DNA from: Actinomycetota bacterium
GTDB lineage: Bacteria; Actinomycetota; Thermoleophilia; Solirubrobacterales; Solirubrobacteraceae
Direction: 5' to 3'
NCBI GenBank assembly: GCA_019348435.1
Contig: JAHWJM010000041.1
Coordinates: 1 to 11,370 of the forward strand
Length of the DNA stretch: 11,370 nucleotides
Numbering within the stretch: the first letter of the stretch is position 1; each line of letters begins with the position of its first letter. Shown one piece after another: positions 1-7,647 of the stretch. The notes beneath the pieces are model-generated. The model was given only the letters and a program-made list of their open reading frames with translations. It was not told where the DNA came from and ran no database searches. Position numbers and translations under genes: made by a program.

Positions 1-1009
1 CGCTGCGCCAGTTGATCTCGAGCGTCGCTTGCACGTCAGCGGTCGCCGCGGCGGCCAGGTACGCGTACACATCGGCGCCGCGGAAGGCGTAGATCGCCTG
101 TTTCGGGTCGCCGATGAGAATGAGCGCGACCTCGCCGCCGCCGAACGCGCGGCGCATGATGTCCCACTGCACCGGGTCGGTGTCCTGGAACTCGTCGACG
201 AGCACGACGCGGTAGCGCTCCCGCAGCCGCGCGGCGGCCGCCTCGCCGCCCGGGCCGCTGAGCGTGTCGTCCAGGCGGGTGAGCAGGTCGTCGTAGGTGA
301 TGAGCGCCATGCGGCGCTTGCGGCGTTCGAGCTCGTCGCGCACGGCGTGCGCGAGCCGGACGCGCATCGCGGCGACGCTGTGCTCCGGCGCGGCCTCGGG
401 CTCGATGCGCGCCGCCGGGTTGGCGACGGCGATCCGTGCGATCCGCAGCGCCTCGGCACGCGTGAACTGCGGCTCGCCCTGGCGGTGAAAGCGCCGCACG
501 AACAGGTCGTCGACGACCTCCTCGACGAGGTCGGCGGGGTCCTCGACGAACGTCATGTCGCTCTCGACGTCGCCGACGATGCCCAGGCCGCCGAGCACCT
601 CCTGGCAGAAGCCATGCGTCGTCGCGATCGTCGCTGCGTCGAAGCGGGCGATCGCGCGGGCGAGGCGGGCGTGGCGCCGGCGGATCTCGTCGGCCGAGCC
701 GGCGACGAGCAGCGCCACGACCTCGTCGTTGTCGTACGGCGGTGCGCCGGCAAGGCGGCGCGCGAGGCCCTGCTCGGTGTGCACGAGCCGCTCGCGCACG
801 CGATCGCGCAGCTCGCCGGTCGCCATGCGCGTGAACGTCACGAGCAGGATCTGATCCAGCCGCGTGCCCTCGGCGACGTAGCGCGCCGCGAGCGCCGCGA
901 TCGTGAACGTCTTGCCGGTGCCGGCGCTGGCTTCGAGCACGGTGGCGCCGGTCGGCAGCGGGGCGCAGACGTCGAACGGCGCGGGGGCGGCGATACGGGC
1001 GCTCACCAC
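1..1009 (-). CDS. recB: RecB, exonuclease V beta subunit (N-terminal part, runs off left edge)
   Basis: This is the ATP-dependent 3'-5' helicase and nuclease subunit of the RecBCD complex, which processes double-strand breaks for RecA recombination. About 336 N-terminal residues are present and the gene stays open at the window edge. Visible UvrD/RecB helicase motifs are: Walker A ASAGTGKTFT (K33), motif Ia TFTRMATGELRDRV, the RecB-type FDAATIATTHGFCQ, Walker B VDEFQDTDP (D272, E273), motif III GDPKQAIYAFRGADVYAYL, and NWRS (motif IV) at the very edge. The first of two tandem GTG codons (1009) is preferred because GGGGAGG lies 7 nt upstream; GTG at 1006 is the alternative. The gene follows recC by 52 nt on the same strand, so they are very likely one operon. 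The C-terminal helicase and nuclease parts are outside the window. Confidence 0.93.
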   Translation of the reverse strand, partial: MVSARIAAPAPFDVCAPLPTGATVLEASAGTGKTFTIAALAARYVAEGTRLDQILLVTFTRMATGELRDRVRERLVHTEQGLARRLAGAPPYDNDEVVALLVAGSADEIRRRHARLARAIARFDAATIATTHGFCQEVLGGLGIVGDVESDMTFVEDPADLVEEVVDDLFVRRFHRQGEPQFTRAEALRIARIAVANPAARIEPEAAPEHSVAAMRVRLAHAVRDELERRKRRMALITYDDLLTRLDDTLSGPGGEAAAARLRERYRVVLVDEFQDTDPVQWDIMRRAFGGGEVALILIGDPKQAIYAFRGADVYAYLAAAATADVQATLEINWRS

Positions 1010-1065
1010 TCGACGACCTCCCCGTCGGCCGGCAGGGCATCGCAGCCGCGCGCGACGGAGGTCAT
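1003..1065 (-). CDS. Possible 20-codon coupling peptide between recC and recB
   Basis: A short reading frame starts at an ATG overlapping the recC stop (ATGA, 1062-1065) and ends with a TGA overlapping the tandem GTG start of recB. The peptide would be MTSVARGCDALPADGEVVEW. Nearly every third codon position is G or C, as in neighbouring genes, but in such GC-rich DNA this is weak evidence. The frame would keep ribosomes moving from recC to recB, which is a common reason for such overlaps. It could also be chance, or a remnant of an earlier RecB N-terminus. It shows no domain. Confidence 0.3.
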   Translation of the reverse strand: MTSVARGCDALPADGEVVEW

Positions 1066-4000
1066 CGGTCCACGACCTCCTCGCACGCCAGCAGGTCGTC
1101 CCACACGCGCCGCGCGTAGCGCCCGAAGCGCGTCGTCTCGGTCGGGTTCCACCCGTCGCCCTGCTCGTCGTCGCGCGGCGGCGCGCGGAGCAGGCTCTCG
1201 AACGAGCGCTCGCCGCCGAGCACGAGCAGGTGATCGGGCTCGCGGTCCTCGCGGTCGAAGTTCCAGCTCGACTCCCACGCCGCGCGCGCCGCGGCCACCG
1301 CGTTCGCCCCGCGCGCCGCGGCGTACGCGTAGGCCGCCGAGCTCAGGCACGCGATCGGCAGCGCCTCGCACATCCCGCGGTCGTAGACGTCGATCAGCGT
1401 GCGCAGGTTCGACACAGCGCGCTCGCGGCGCGCCTCCGCATCACCGCCCAGCACGCCGATCCGCGCCACCGTCACCCGCGCGTCGCGGTCGGCACCCGCC
1501 CGCGCGCGGCCTATCGTCACCGACTCGAACGGACGCTGCGGGTGCGACGCGGTCAGCGCGAGCAGCCGCACCCACGCGGCCAGGCGGTGGCGTGGGCTCA
1601 CGCGCGAGTACGTCACGAGGCTGAGCAGATCGCCGCGCACGCCCGGCGCGGTGCCGCGCAGAAAGCGCCCGTCGCCGATCAGGACGTTGACGTCCACCGA
1701 GCCGGGGTCGCCGGTGTCGCCGAGCAGGCTCGCGGCCGCCCCGGCGATCTCTTCTACGGTGGGCCGCACGCGCTTGATGACCTCACCGCTCAAGGCACCC
1801 GGCGGCAGCGTCCCGCGCGCGACCTCGGCCTCGATGCACGCGTCGAGCGGCGCCCCGCTCAGCAGCCCGTCTACGAGCCGCTGCCCCACCGCCCACACCC
1901 CGAGGCCGTCGAGCTCGACGGGCAGCGCGTCGGCGACGTCCTCGTCGTAGTCGTAGTCGGCGACGCTGATGCCGAGCCGCTGGCGCAGGAACGCCCGCAC
2001 CGGCCGCTCGACGAACCGCACGAGGCCGTCGAGCTCGACGACCGGCCCGGCCGCATCGGCGAGCGGCGCACGCAGAAACGGCTCGTCGCCGACGCGCGGG
2101 CCGACAATCGCGCGCGCCCCGTCGAGCGCGACGCGATCAAAGCTCCACGCCCGCTCGCGCACGACCTCACCCCGCGCGAAGTTGCGCGGGTCGAACGGCT
2201 GCAGCGGGTGGCGGACGACGACGTGTGATCGGGCGTCGCGGTCGCCGTCCGCCAAGCGGACCGTGCGGTCGACGACGTCGAGCAGCTCGCCGACCGGAAC
2301 CGCCGGTGGGCGCGGCATGTTCGTGCGCTCGTCGTTGCCCGTGTAGGTGACGATCAGGCGATCGGTCGCGGCGAGCAGCGCGTCGAGCAGCATCTGGCGG
2401 TCCTCGGTGCGCGAGTCGCGGTCGCCGACGTGCGGATCGGCGAGCATGAGGTCGTCGCCGTCGCGGTGGGACTTGCGCGGGAACGCGCCGTCGTCGAGGC
2501 CGAGCAGGCAGACGACGCGATGCGGCACCGAGCGCATCGGCACGAGCGTGCAGATCGTCAGGTGGCCCGTGCGGAAGTTCGCCCGCGTCGGGCGGCCCTG
2601 CAGGCGCTCGTGCAGCAGCGCGCGCACCTCGGCGGGCAGCAGGCTCGTCGTGTCGGCGCGGCCGCCCGCGAGCGCCTGCTCGGCGACGTCGTCGAGCAGG
2701 CGCTGCAGCTCGCCGCGCTGCCAGCCCTCGCGCGCGCTCGTCGTGGTCAGCGCGTCGGTCGCCGCCGCGATCGCCGCCGTCCATCCGGCGACGGTTTGCG
2801 GGCGGCTCAGCGCGTCGAGCGCCGCGCCGAGGCGGTCGACGAGCTCCGCGAACCGCCCGGCGAGATCGATCGCGCCGCTCTCGACGTCGTCGAGCGGCAG
2901 CACGCCCGCGTAGAGCTGGTGGCGGTCCTCGGTCATCGCCACGCCGACGAGCAGCCGGTCGAGGCCGGCGCGCCACGTCCCAGCCGCGAGCGACTCGAGC
3001 TTGAACGGCGCGCGATGGGCGGCATCGAGGCCCCAGCGGATGCCGCCGTCGGCGATCCACTGCTGGATTCGGGCGAGGTCGTCGTCGTCGAAGCCGAAGC
3101 GCTTGCGGACCGGCTCGCGATCGGCGAGATCGAGCACCTGCGACGCCGTCAGCCGCGCGCCGGTGAGATCGAGCAGCTGCGCGACGACGCCGAGCACCGG
3201 GTTGGTCTGGCGCAGCGCGCGGTCGGCGAGGCGCACCCGCAGATCGGGGAGGCCGGTGTCGAGGGCGGCGTCGTCGGGGTCCTCGTCGTCGGCGTGGGGC
3301 GTGCCGACGCCGAACGTCGCGTGGATCAGCGGCGCGAACGTCTCGATGTCGGGGCACATGACGATGACGTCGCGCGGCTCGAGTGCGGCGTCGTCCTGGA
3401 GCAGGTGCAAGATCGCGTCGCGGACGACCTCGACCTGGCGGGCGCGGCCGTGGCAGGCGTGCACCTGCACGCTGCGATCTTGCGGATCGAGCAGCGGCCG
3501 GGGATCGTCGTAGCCGGGCAGCGGCTCACCGGGCGCCGCCTGGTCGCGGCGCACGTCGGCCTGGATCCGTGCCAGCAGCGTGTCGCCGCGCTGCTCGACG
3601 GGATGGTGGTGATCGATGCACCCCTCGCCGTCATCGCCGCTGACCAGGAGCTGAAGCTCGCGGGCGTCCTGCCCCCAGGAGGCGAGCAGGCTGTTGGCCG
3701 GCAGCGTCGCGGTGACGTCTTCGGCGCGGCGCACGATCGGCGGCAGCTGCGCTCTTGCGGTCGCGACCGCCTCCCACAGCACCGGCGACGGGTGCAGGAG
3801 GAACAGGTGCACGTCCCGCGCGGTGGCGAGCGCGCGCAGCACCGCGAGGTGCGCGGCCGGCAGCCGCGTCAGGCCGAATAGCGACAGCCGCAACGGCAGA
3901 TCGACGAGGTCCGGCTCGTCGCGCAGGCGGCGGCAGGCCGGCTCAAGCCGCTCGGCGGGGCTCTCGATGCCGATGCGGTCGCGCAGGCGCCGCCACAGCT

Positions 4001-4552
4001 CGGCCTGCCACAGCGCCTCGTCGGGCAGCGCGCGACCGGCGCCGTCGGCGTCCTCTTCGCACGCCCACGCGCGCGCCATCTCCGGCCGATGCCGCGCGTA
4101 GCGATCGAAGAGGTCGCCGAGATGGCGGACGGTGCTCAGCCGCCGCGAGCGCCGCGAGTCGTCGTCGGGCCCCTCGTCTCCCGCGCCCAGGTGCGCGGTG
4201 AGGCTCTCCAGCCACGGCTCGCCGAGGCAGCGCTCGACGACATCCAGCAGCGGCCAGACCGCGTGCGCGACGAGCCACGGGTCGCCCTCCGGGTCGACGC
4301 CCGACGCCGCCGCCACGGCGTCCGCGACCAGCCGGCGCGGCGAGGGGAACTCGACGTTCGCGCAGATCCCGTCGCGCGGCCGGCGGTCGTGCCGAGACAG
4401 GCCGACATGCGCTGCGTCAGCCAGCGCTCCATCCCGCGCGTCGGCACCGCGATGACCTCCGGCGCGAACACGTCCGGGAGCGGCTCGCGCAGGAGTCCAC
4501 CCAGCGCGTCGACCAGACCGTCCGCGCGCTCAGCGCGATGAACGTGCAGCAT
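1062..4552 (-). CDS. recC: RecC, exonuclease V gamma subunit, with an apparent frameshift near 4371-4379
   Basis: RecC is the Chi-recognising scaffold subunit of RecBCD. Joined across the frame change it is about 1,160 residues, close to the family length (about 1,120 in E. coli). The N-terminal segment from ATG 4552 (MLHVHRAERADGLVDAL, then VIAVPTRGMERWLTQRMS) reads well to about 4376. The rest, beginning DGICANVEFPSPRRL at 4373, lies in another frame and continues to the TGA at 1062. RecC hallmarks in the second part are LSLFGLTRLPAAHL, the VHACHGRARQVEVVRDAI and RDVIVMCPDIETFAPLI segments, and CLLGLDDGAFPRK followed by GDRDSRTEDRQMLLDALL. One missing base (or two extra) at 4371-4379 would explain the break: either a real inactivating change or a sequencing error. 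Without the first part, a GTG at 4316 opens an 1,084-residue frame lacking the conserved N-terminus. Confidence 0.85.
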
Positions 4553-4706
4553 GCGCGGCGTTCATCTTCGACGGCGGCGACCGGAATCGGTCACGCAGCA
4601 ACACGCGCCGGGGCCGACTCCGCCGCGACGACCCGGTCATCGCGTCCGTCACCGCGTCGTCGCGCTCCAGCAGGAACCGCATCGTGCCGGCGATGGTGAC
4701 GTTCAT
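4530..4706 (-). CDS. Short orphan reading frame upstream of recC, 58 residues
   Basis: This frame has the best ribosome binding site of the area: GGGAGG ends 7 nt before the ATG at 4706. It starts MNVTIAGTMRFLLERDDAVTDAMTG and the first 27 or so codons look gene-like, with almost only G or C at third positions. After that the sequence becomes a run of Arg/Ser/Pro that looks like out-of-frame translation. It could be a genuine small gene, or the start of a longer protein broken by a frameshift. Its end overlaps the recC start by 23 nt, so it might be translationally coupled to recC. I recognise no family. Confidence 0.3.
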   Translation of the reverse strand: MNVTIAGTMRFLLERDDAVTDAMTGSSRRSRPRRVLLRDRFRSPPSKMNAAHAARSSR

Positions 4707-4774
4707 GGCTCGCCTCCCGGTCGTTGTCCTGAACGACGGCGCTCACGACGAGCGGCGGGAGTCGTTGAAGTCTA

Positions 4775-4805
4775 CGGCCACCTCCGCTGCCCGGCGAGGT
4801 GGCCG
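4775..4805. terminator. Perfect 10-bp hairpin, possible terminator
   Basis: CGGCCACCTC at 4775-4784 pairs with GAGGTGGCCG at 4796-4805 across an 11-nt loop. No T-run follows on either strand, so an intrinsic terminator is not proven. It lies between the 73-residue gene (5027-5248) and recC, both on the minus strand. Confidence 0.35.
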
Positions 4806-4885
4806 ATGAGGGGGGCGACGCGTAGGTGTTCGCAGCGAACATCAACTCGCCACCGTTCGGTCCGGCGCGCGCGGATCGCGAGGTC

Positions 4886-4924
4886 GGGGCGAGTTATGCA
4901 CCTCAGCGGTGCACAAGTCGCCCC
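4886..4924. repeat. Long imperfect hairpin in the intergenic repeat
   Basis: GGGGCGA (4886-4892) pairs with TCGCCCC (4918-4924) and TGCACC (4897-4902) pairs with GGTGCA (4908-4913). Two T-A pairs between two mismatches bridge them, and the loop is TCAGC. It is the strongest fold in this gap and could end or stabilise a transcript. Confidence 0.5.
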
Positions 4925-5026
4925 GGCGCGCCGGATCGCGAGGTGGGTGCACGGAAAACACGAGCGGCGGGCGAGCGGTTGCTTCGCCCCCACCTCGCAG
5001 GGGCCGGGATCGTCCGAGCCCGCGAA

Positions 5027-5248
5027 CTAGCCCTGCAGCGACGCGCCCAGCTCCGCCCGCAGCGTCGCGATCTCCGTCACGACGGCGCCGACGTACGCCT
5101 GCTTCAGCGAGTCGATGTCGTCGAGCAGGTCGTCCATGTAGGTCGGATCGGCGCCCATGCCCTCGAGGTCGGCGAGGGCGCGCTCGGCGTAGAGCAGACG
5201 CAGGTCGGCTCGGATCTTGGCGGCGGTGATGGTGGCTTCGATCTGCAT
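5027..5248 (-). CDS. Small helical protein of unknown function, 73 residues
   Basis: I do not recognise a family. The protein begins MQIEATITAAKIRADLRLL and ends EIATLRAELGASLQG. It is soluble, rich in Ala, Leu, Asp and Glu, predicted almost wholly helical with heptad-like spacing (possible coiled coil), and has no signal peptide or membrane segment. The ATG at 5248 is chosen because upstream codons lose the GC-rich third-position bias and because a 30-bp element shared with the cyclase promoter region ends 26 nt upstream. An ATG at 5308 would be in frame but would put that element inside the gene. There is no clear Shine-Dalgarno sequence. The gene is divergent from the kinase gene at 5422. 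Confidence 0.65.
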   Translation of the reverse strand: MQIEATITAAKIRADLRLLYAERALADLEGMGADPTYMDDLLDDIDSLKQAYVGAVVTEIATLRAELGASLQG

Positions 5249-5274
5249 GATGGGAAATCGTTCGCTCTGACCAC

Positions 5275-5304
5275 TGGGCGTGATGAACGACCGAACATCG
5301 TTCA
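5275..5304 (-). promoter_or_regulatory. Shared 30-bp element, copy A
   Basis: On the minus strand this reads TGAACGATGTTCGG, nine further bases, then ACGCCCA. It matches copy B at 24 of 30 positions and copy C at 21 of 30 with no gaps. It ends 26 nt before the ATG at 5248. It could be a promoter for an alternative sigma factor or an operator. Confidence 0.6.
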
Positions 5305-5421
5305 GCATGTCCACGCGGGCGACACTGCACACACGTTCTTCACGAAGTTCTTACGCAGACGACACCGACTCAGGTCACGCCACACGCGCGCCCCGCCCCC
5401 GCGACGCATCACAATGAGGCG

Positions 5422-7053
5422 GTGCCCGAGCTCACCTCAGGCGAGCTGCTCGGCGGCTGCCGCGTCGAGGGCGTCATCGCGCGCGGCGGCATGGGCATCG
5501 TCTACCGCGCGGTGCAGCTCGACCTCCAGCGACCGGTCGCGCTGAAGGTGATCACCTCTGACCGCGCGGGAGACCCGGAGTTCCGCGAGCGCTTCGCGCG
5601 CGAGTCGCGGATGGCAGCGGCGATCGACCACCCCAACGTCGTGCCGGTCTACGCCGCGGGCGAGGATCGCGGCGCGCTGTACATCGTCATGCGCTACGTG
5701 CCCGGCCGCGACCTGCACGCGCTCATCAAGGACGCCGGCCCGCTGCCCGCCGCCCGCGCGGCGGCGATCGTCGCCCAGGTCGCCGCAGCGCTCGACGTCG
5801 CGCACGCCGCCGGCCTCGTGCACCGCGACGTCAAGCCCGCCAACGTGCTCCTCGCGGCGGGCTCCGGCGACCACGCGTACCTCAGCGACTTCGGCCTCAT
5901 GCGCACGCTCGACCCGCTCGAGCCGCTGACCGACAGCGGAAGCTGGATCGGCACCGTCGACTTCGCCTCGCCGGAGCAGCTCGCCGGCGAGCGCGTCGAC
6001 GCGCGCTCGGACGTCTACTCGCTTGGCTGCGTGCTCTACGCGTCGCTCACCGGCCTGCCGCCGTTCGCGCGCGAGACCGTGCCCGCCACGTTGCTCGCGC
6101 ACATGCGCGACCCGGTTCCCCGCCCCTCGACGAAGGGCGCCGACCAGCTCTTCGACCGCGTCGTCGCGCGCGCCCTGGCCAAGGAGCCCGACGACCGCTA
6201 TCCCTCCGCCGGCGACCTCGGTCGCGCGGCGCTGGCCGCCGCGCGCGGCGCGCCGGTGACCGAGACCGAGCGCACGGTGGCGATCGGCTCGGCGGCGCCC
6301 GGGGGCGTCGAGGCGCGGGAGGTCACCGCCCCGACCTCGATCGCGCCGCCGCGCGCCGTGAGAAGCGATCCGCCGCCGCCGCCCCCGCCCGCGCCGCAGC
6401 GGCTGTGGTCGTCAGAGCCGCCGCCGCACGCGATCCCGCCAAGATCCCCCGCCGCCCCCGGCACCCGCGCACGCACCGTCCGAAACGCACCCCCACCCGC
6501 ACCCGTACCCGCACCTCCACCCGCCGCACGGCCGGCCGACGCAGCCGATGGCAACACGAAGCGCAAACGCCGTCGCCGCCCCCGGCGCGCCGCCCTCTTC
6601 GCCGCCCTCGCCCTCCCGCTGGCGGGCATCATCACCGTCGCCCTGCTCATGCTCGGCGGCAACGAGCGCGAGGCGGCCATCGCGCCGACGCGCCCGCTCG
6701 ACGAAGGCGAGGTGCGGGCCGTCGCGCGGGCGTTCGCCGAGGCCTACGAGACCGAGAACGGCCAGGCCCTCGGCCGGCTGCTGACAAGCGACGTGCGGCG
6801 CGTGCTGCCGGCGGGAACGGTGCGCGGCCGCCAGGCCGTGGTGGCCCTGTACGAGGCGCAGTTTCGCCAGAACGCCACTGAGAGCTACGAGCTCGAGGAC
6901 CTCGAGGTGACCGGCGGTCCCGCCGGCCGCGCGAGCGGCCAGTACCGCGTGCGGCGCGCCGGCTCCTCGATCGAGGGCAAGATCGTCCTCGGCGTCGTGC
7001 GCGACCGCGGCCGCACGCGGATCGCGCTGATCGCCATCACGCCGCGCAGCTGA
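5422..7053 (+). CDS. Membrane Ser/Thr protein kinase with NTF2-like outer domain
   Basis: This is a Hanks-type (PknB-like) kinase of 543 residues that phosphorylates proteins on Ser/Thr. The kinase domain (about 10-272) is complete: glycine loop ARGGMGIVY (20-28), K42 in VALKV, E61, HRDVKPAN (catalytic D136), SDFG (D156) and the FASPEQLAG end of the activation segment. A Pro-rich linker (about 300-375) is followed by the basic KRKRRRRPRR (380-389), one membrane helix (about 390-413) and an outer domain of about 125 residues. That domain (VRAVARAFAEAYETENGQAL and after) looks like the NTF2/SnoaL fold rather than the usual PASTA repeats. GTG 5422 is the start, with GAGG just upstream. The stop lies 9 nt from the end of the convergent PASTA lipoprotein gene. 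All catalytic residues are present. Confidence 0.93.
   Translation: MPELTSGELLGGCRVEGVIARGGMGIVYRAVQLDLQRPVALKVITSDRAGDPEFRERFARESRMAAAIDHPNVVPVYAAGEDRGALYIVMRYVPGRDLHALIKDAGPLPAARAAAIVAQVAAALDVAHAAGLVHRDVKPANVLLAAGSGDHAYLSDFGLMRTLDPLEPLTDSGSWIGTVDFASPEQLAGERVDARSDVYSLGCVLYASLTGLPPFARETVPATLLAHMRDPVPRPSTKGADQLFDRVVARALAKEPDDRYPSAGDLGRAALAAARGAPVTETERTVAIGSAAPGGVEAREVTAPTSIAPPRAVRSDPPPPPPPAPQRLWSSEPPPHAIPPRSPAAPGTRARTVRNAPPPAPVPAPPPAARPADAADGNTKRKRRRRPRRAALFAALALPLAGIITVALLMLGGNEREAAIAPTRPLDEGEVRAVARAFAEAYETENGQALGRLLTSDVRRVLPAGTVRGRQAVVALYEAQFRQNATESYELEDLEVTGGPAGRASGQYRVRRAGSSIEGKIVLGVVRDRGRTRIALIAITPRS
6490..6510 (-). other. Potential G-quadruplex in the kinase linker region
   Basis: On the minus strand this reads as four G-runs of three or more, separated by loops of 3, 3 and 1 bases. 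It arises from the Pro-rich linker codons (CCC-GCA/GTA pattern) on the plus strand. The spacing is canonical for a G-quadruplex on the template strand, but it may simply reflect proline codons. Confidence 0.4.
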
Positions 7054-7062
7054 ACCGCACCC

Positions 7063-7647
7063 TCAGCCGCAGCGCACGGCCACCACCACGACCACCTCGC
7101 GACCGCGCCGCACCCGCGCCCCCGCCTCCGGCTCCTGCTCGCACACCACCGGCTCCCCCGGACGCAGCACGTCGAACAGCCCTCCGCCGCGCTCGACCTG
7201 CGCCTCCAGCCCCAGCGGCTCCAGGCGCGCCTCGACCTCGTCCTCCGGCAGGTCCGTCAGGTCCGGCACCGTCACGAGGACGTCGCGCGTGACGCGCAGC
7301 GCCGTCAGCGTCGGCAGCCGGCGCGGCGCCGTCGCGATGACGTCGATGACGTTGACGCCCGGCTCGAGCGGCACGACGACGGTGAAGCGCCCATCGCTCA
7401 CGAGCGCCGGCCGCCCGAGCACCGTCACCGAGGAGGCGCGCGGCGAGACGCTGCCGCGCACGTCGGCGGTGCCGCGCCGCAGGGTCGAGCCGTCGCTGGG
7501 CGCGGCGATCTCCAGCCGCACGTGCTCGCTCGGCGGCGCCGGCGGGCGGTCGTCGCCGCCGCACCCGGCCACGACGCCCACAGCGAGCGCAACGGCGACA
7601 AGGCACATCGGGCGCAGCACGATGCGGCTGAGGCTAACCGGCGTCAC
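7063..7647 (-). CDS. Lipoprotein with Ig-like and PASTA domains
   Basis: The 194-residue product is a predicted lipoprotein anchored outside the cell. It has basic residues R8 and R12, a hydrophobic stretch, and the lipobox VAGC with C29 as the lipidated residue. Residues about 44-107 resemble a bacterial Ig-like domain (VRGSVSPRASSVTVLG, then GRFTVVVPLEPGVNVIDVIATAP). Residues about 125-191 form one PASTA domain (VPDLTDLPEDEVEARLEPLGL, then EQEPEAGARVRRGREVVV), a fold known to bind peptidoglycan or beta-lactams in kinases and PBPs. GTG 7647 is preferred because it keeps the charged n-region and overlaps the histidine kinase stop by 14 nt; ATG 7608 would drop those charges. It is the last gene of the two-component operon and converges on the kinase gene. 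Ligand and partner are unknown. Confidence 0.85.
   Translation of the reverse strand: MTPVSLSRIVLRPMCLVAVALAVGVVAGCGGDDRPPAPPSEHVRLEIAAPSDGSTLRRGTADVRGSVSPRASSVTVLGRPALVSDGRFTVVVPLEPGVNVIDVIATAPRRLPTLTALRVTRDVLVTVPDLTDLPEDEVEARLEPLGLEAQVERGGGLFDVLRPGEPVVCEQEPEAGARVRRGREVVVVVAVRCG

Larger units (their letters stand above)
4707..5026. repeat. Non-coding stretch rich in palindromes and a 60-bp-spaced repeat
   Basis: I see no convincing gene in these 320 bases. The 13-mer CGGATCGCGAGGT occurs at 4872-4884 and again exactly 60 bp later at 4932-4944, with related flanks rich in GGCGCGC. The first copy runs into GAGGTCGGGGCGA (4880-4892). A near match, GAGGTGGGGGCGA, occurs inverted at 4984-4996. 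GCGAGGTGGG at 4938-4947 is the exact reverse complement of 4989-4998. Short frames crossing this stretch are Arg/Cys-rich and look like translated repeat. It resembles an intergenic palindromic element rather than an insertion sequence; no transposase is seen. Confidence 0.55.

Noticed and set aside
29..3881. Long plus-strand open frames opposite recB and recC, including one of 483 codons at 2430-3881
   Set aside because: They are Arg/Ala/Glu-rich without any domain, and lie opposite genes with clear RecB and RecC motifs. Long antisense frames are expected in DNA this rich in G and C.
4772..4993. 73-codon minus-strand frame in the intergenic repeat
   Set aside because: It is Arg/Cys-rich, its repetition comes from the DNA repeat, and it has no ribosome binding site or domain.
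5335..5352. Direct repeat GTTCTT with a 12-bp period upstream of the kinase, resembling a PHO box
   Set aside because: PHO boxes use 11-bp repeats of a longer word; two six-base copies are too little evidence.
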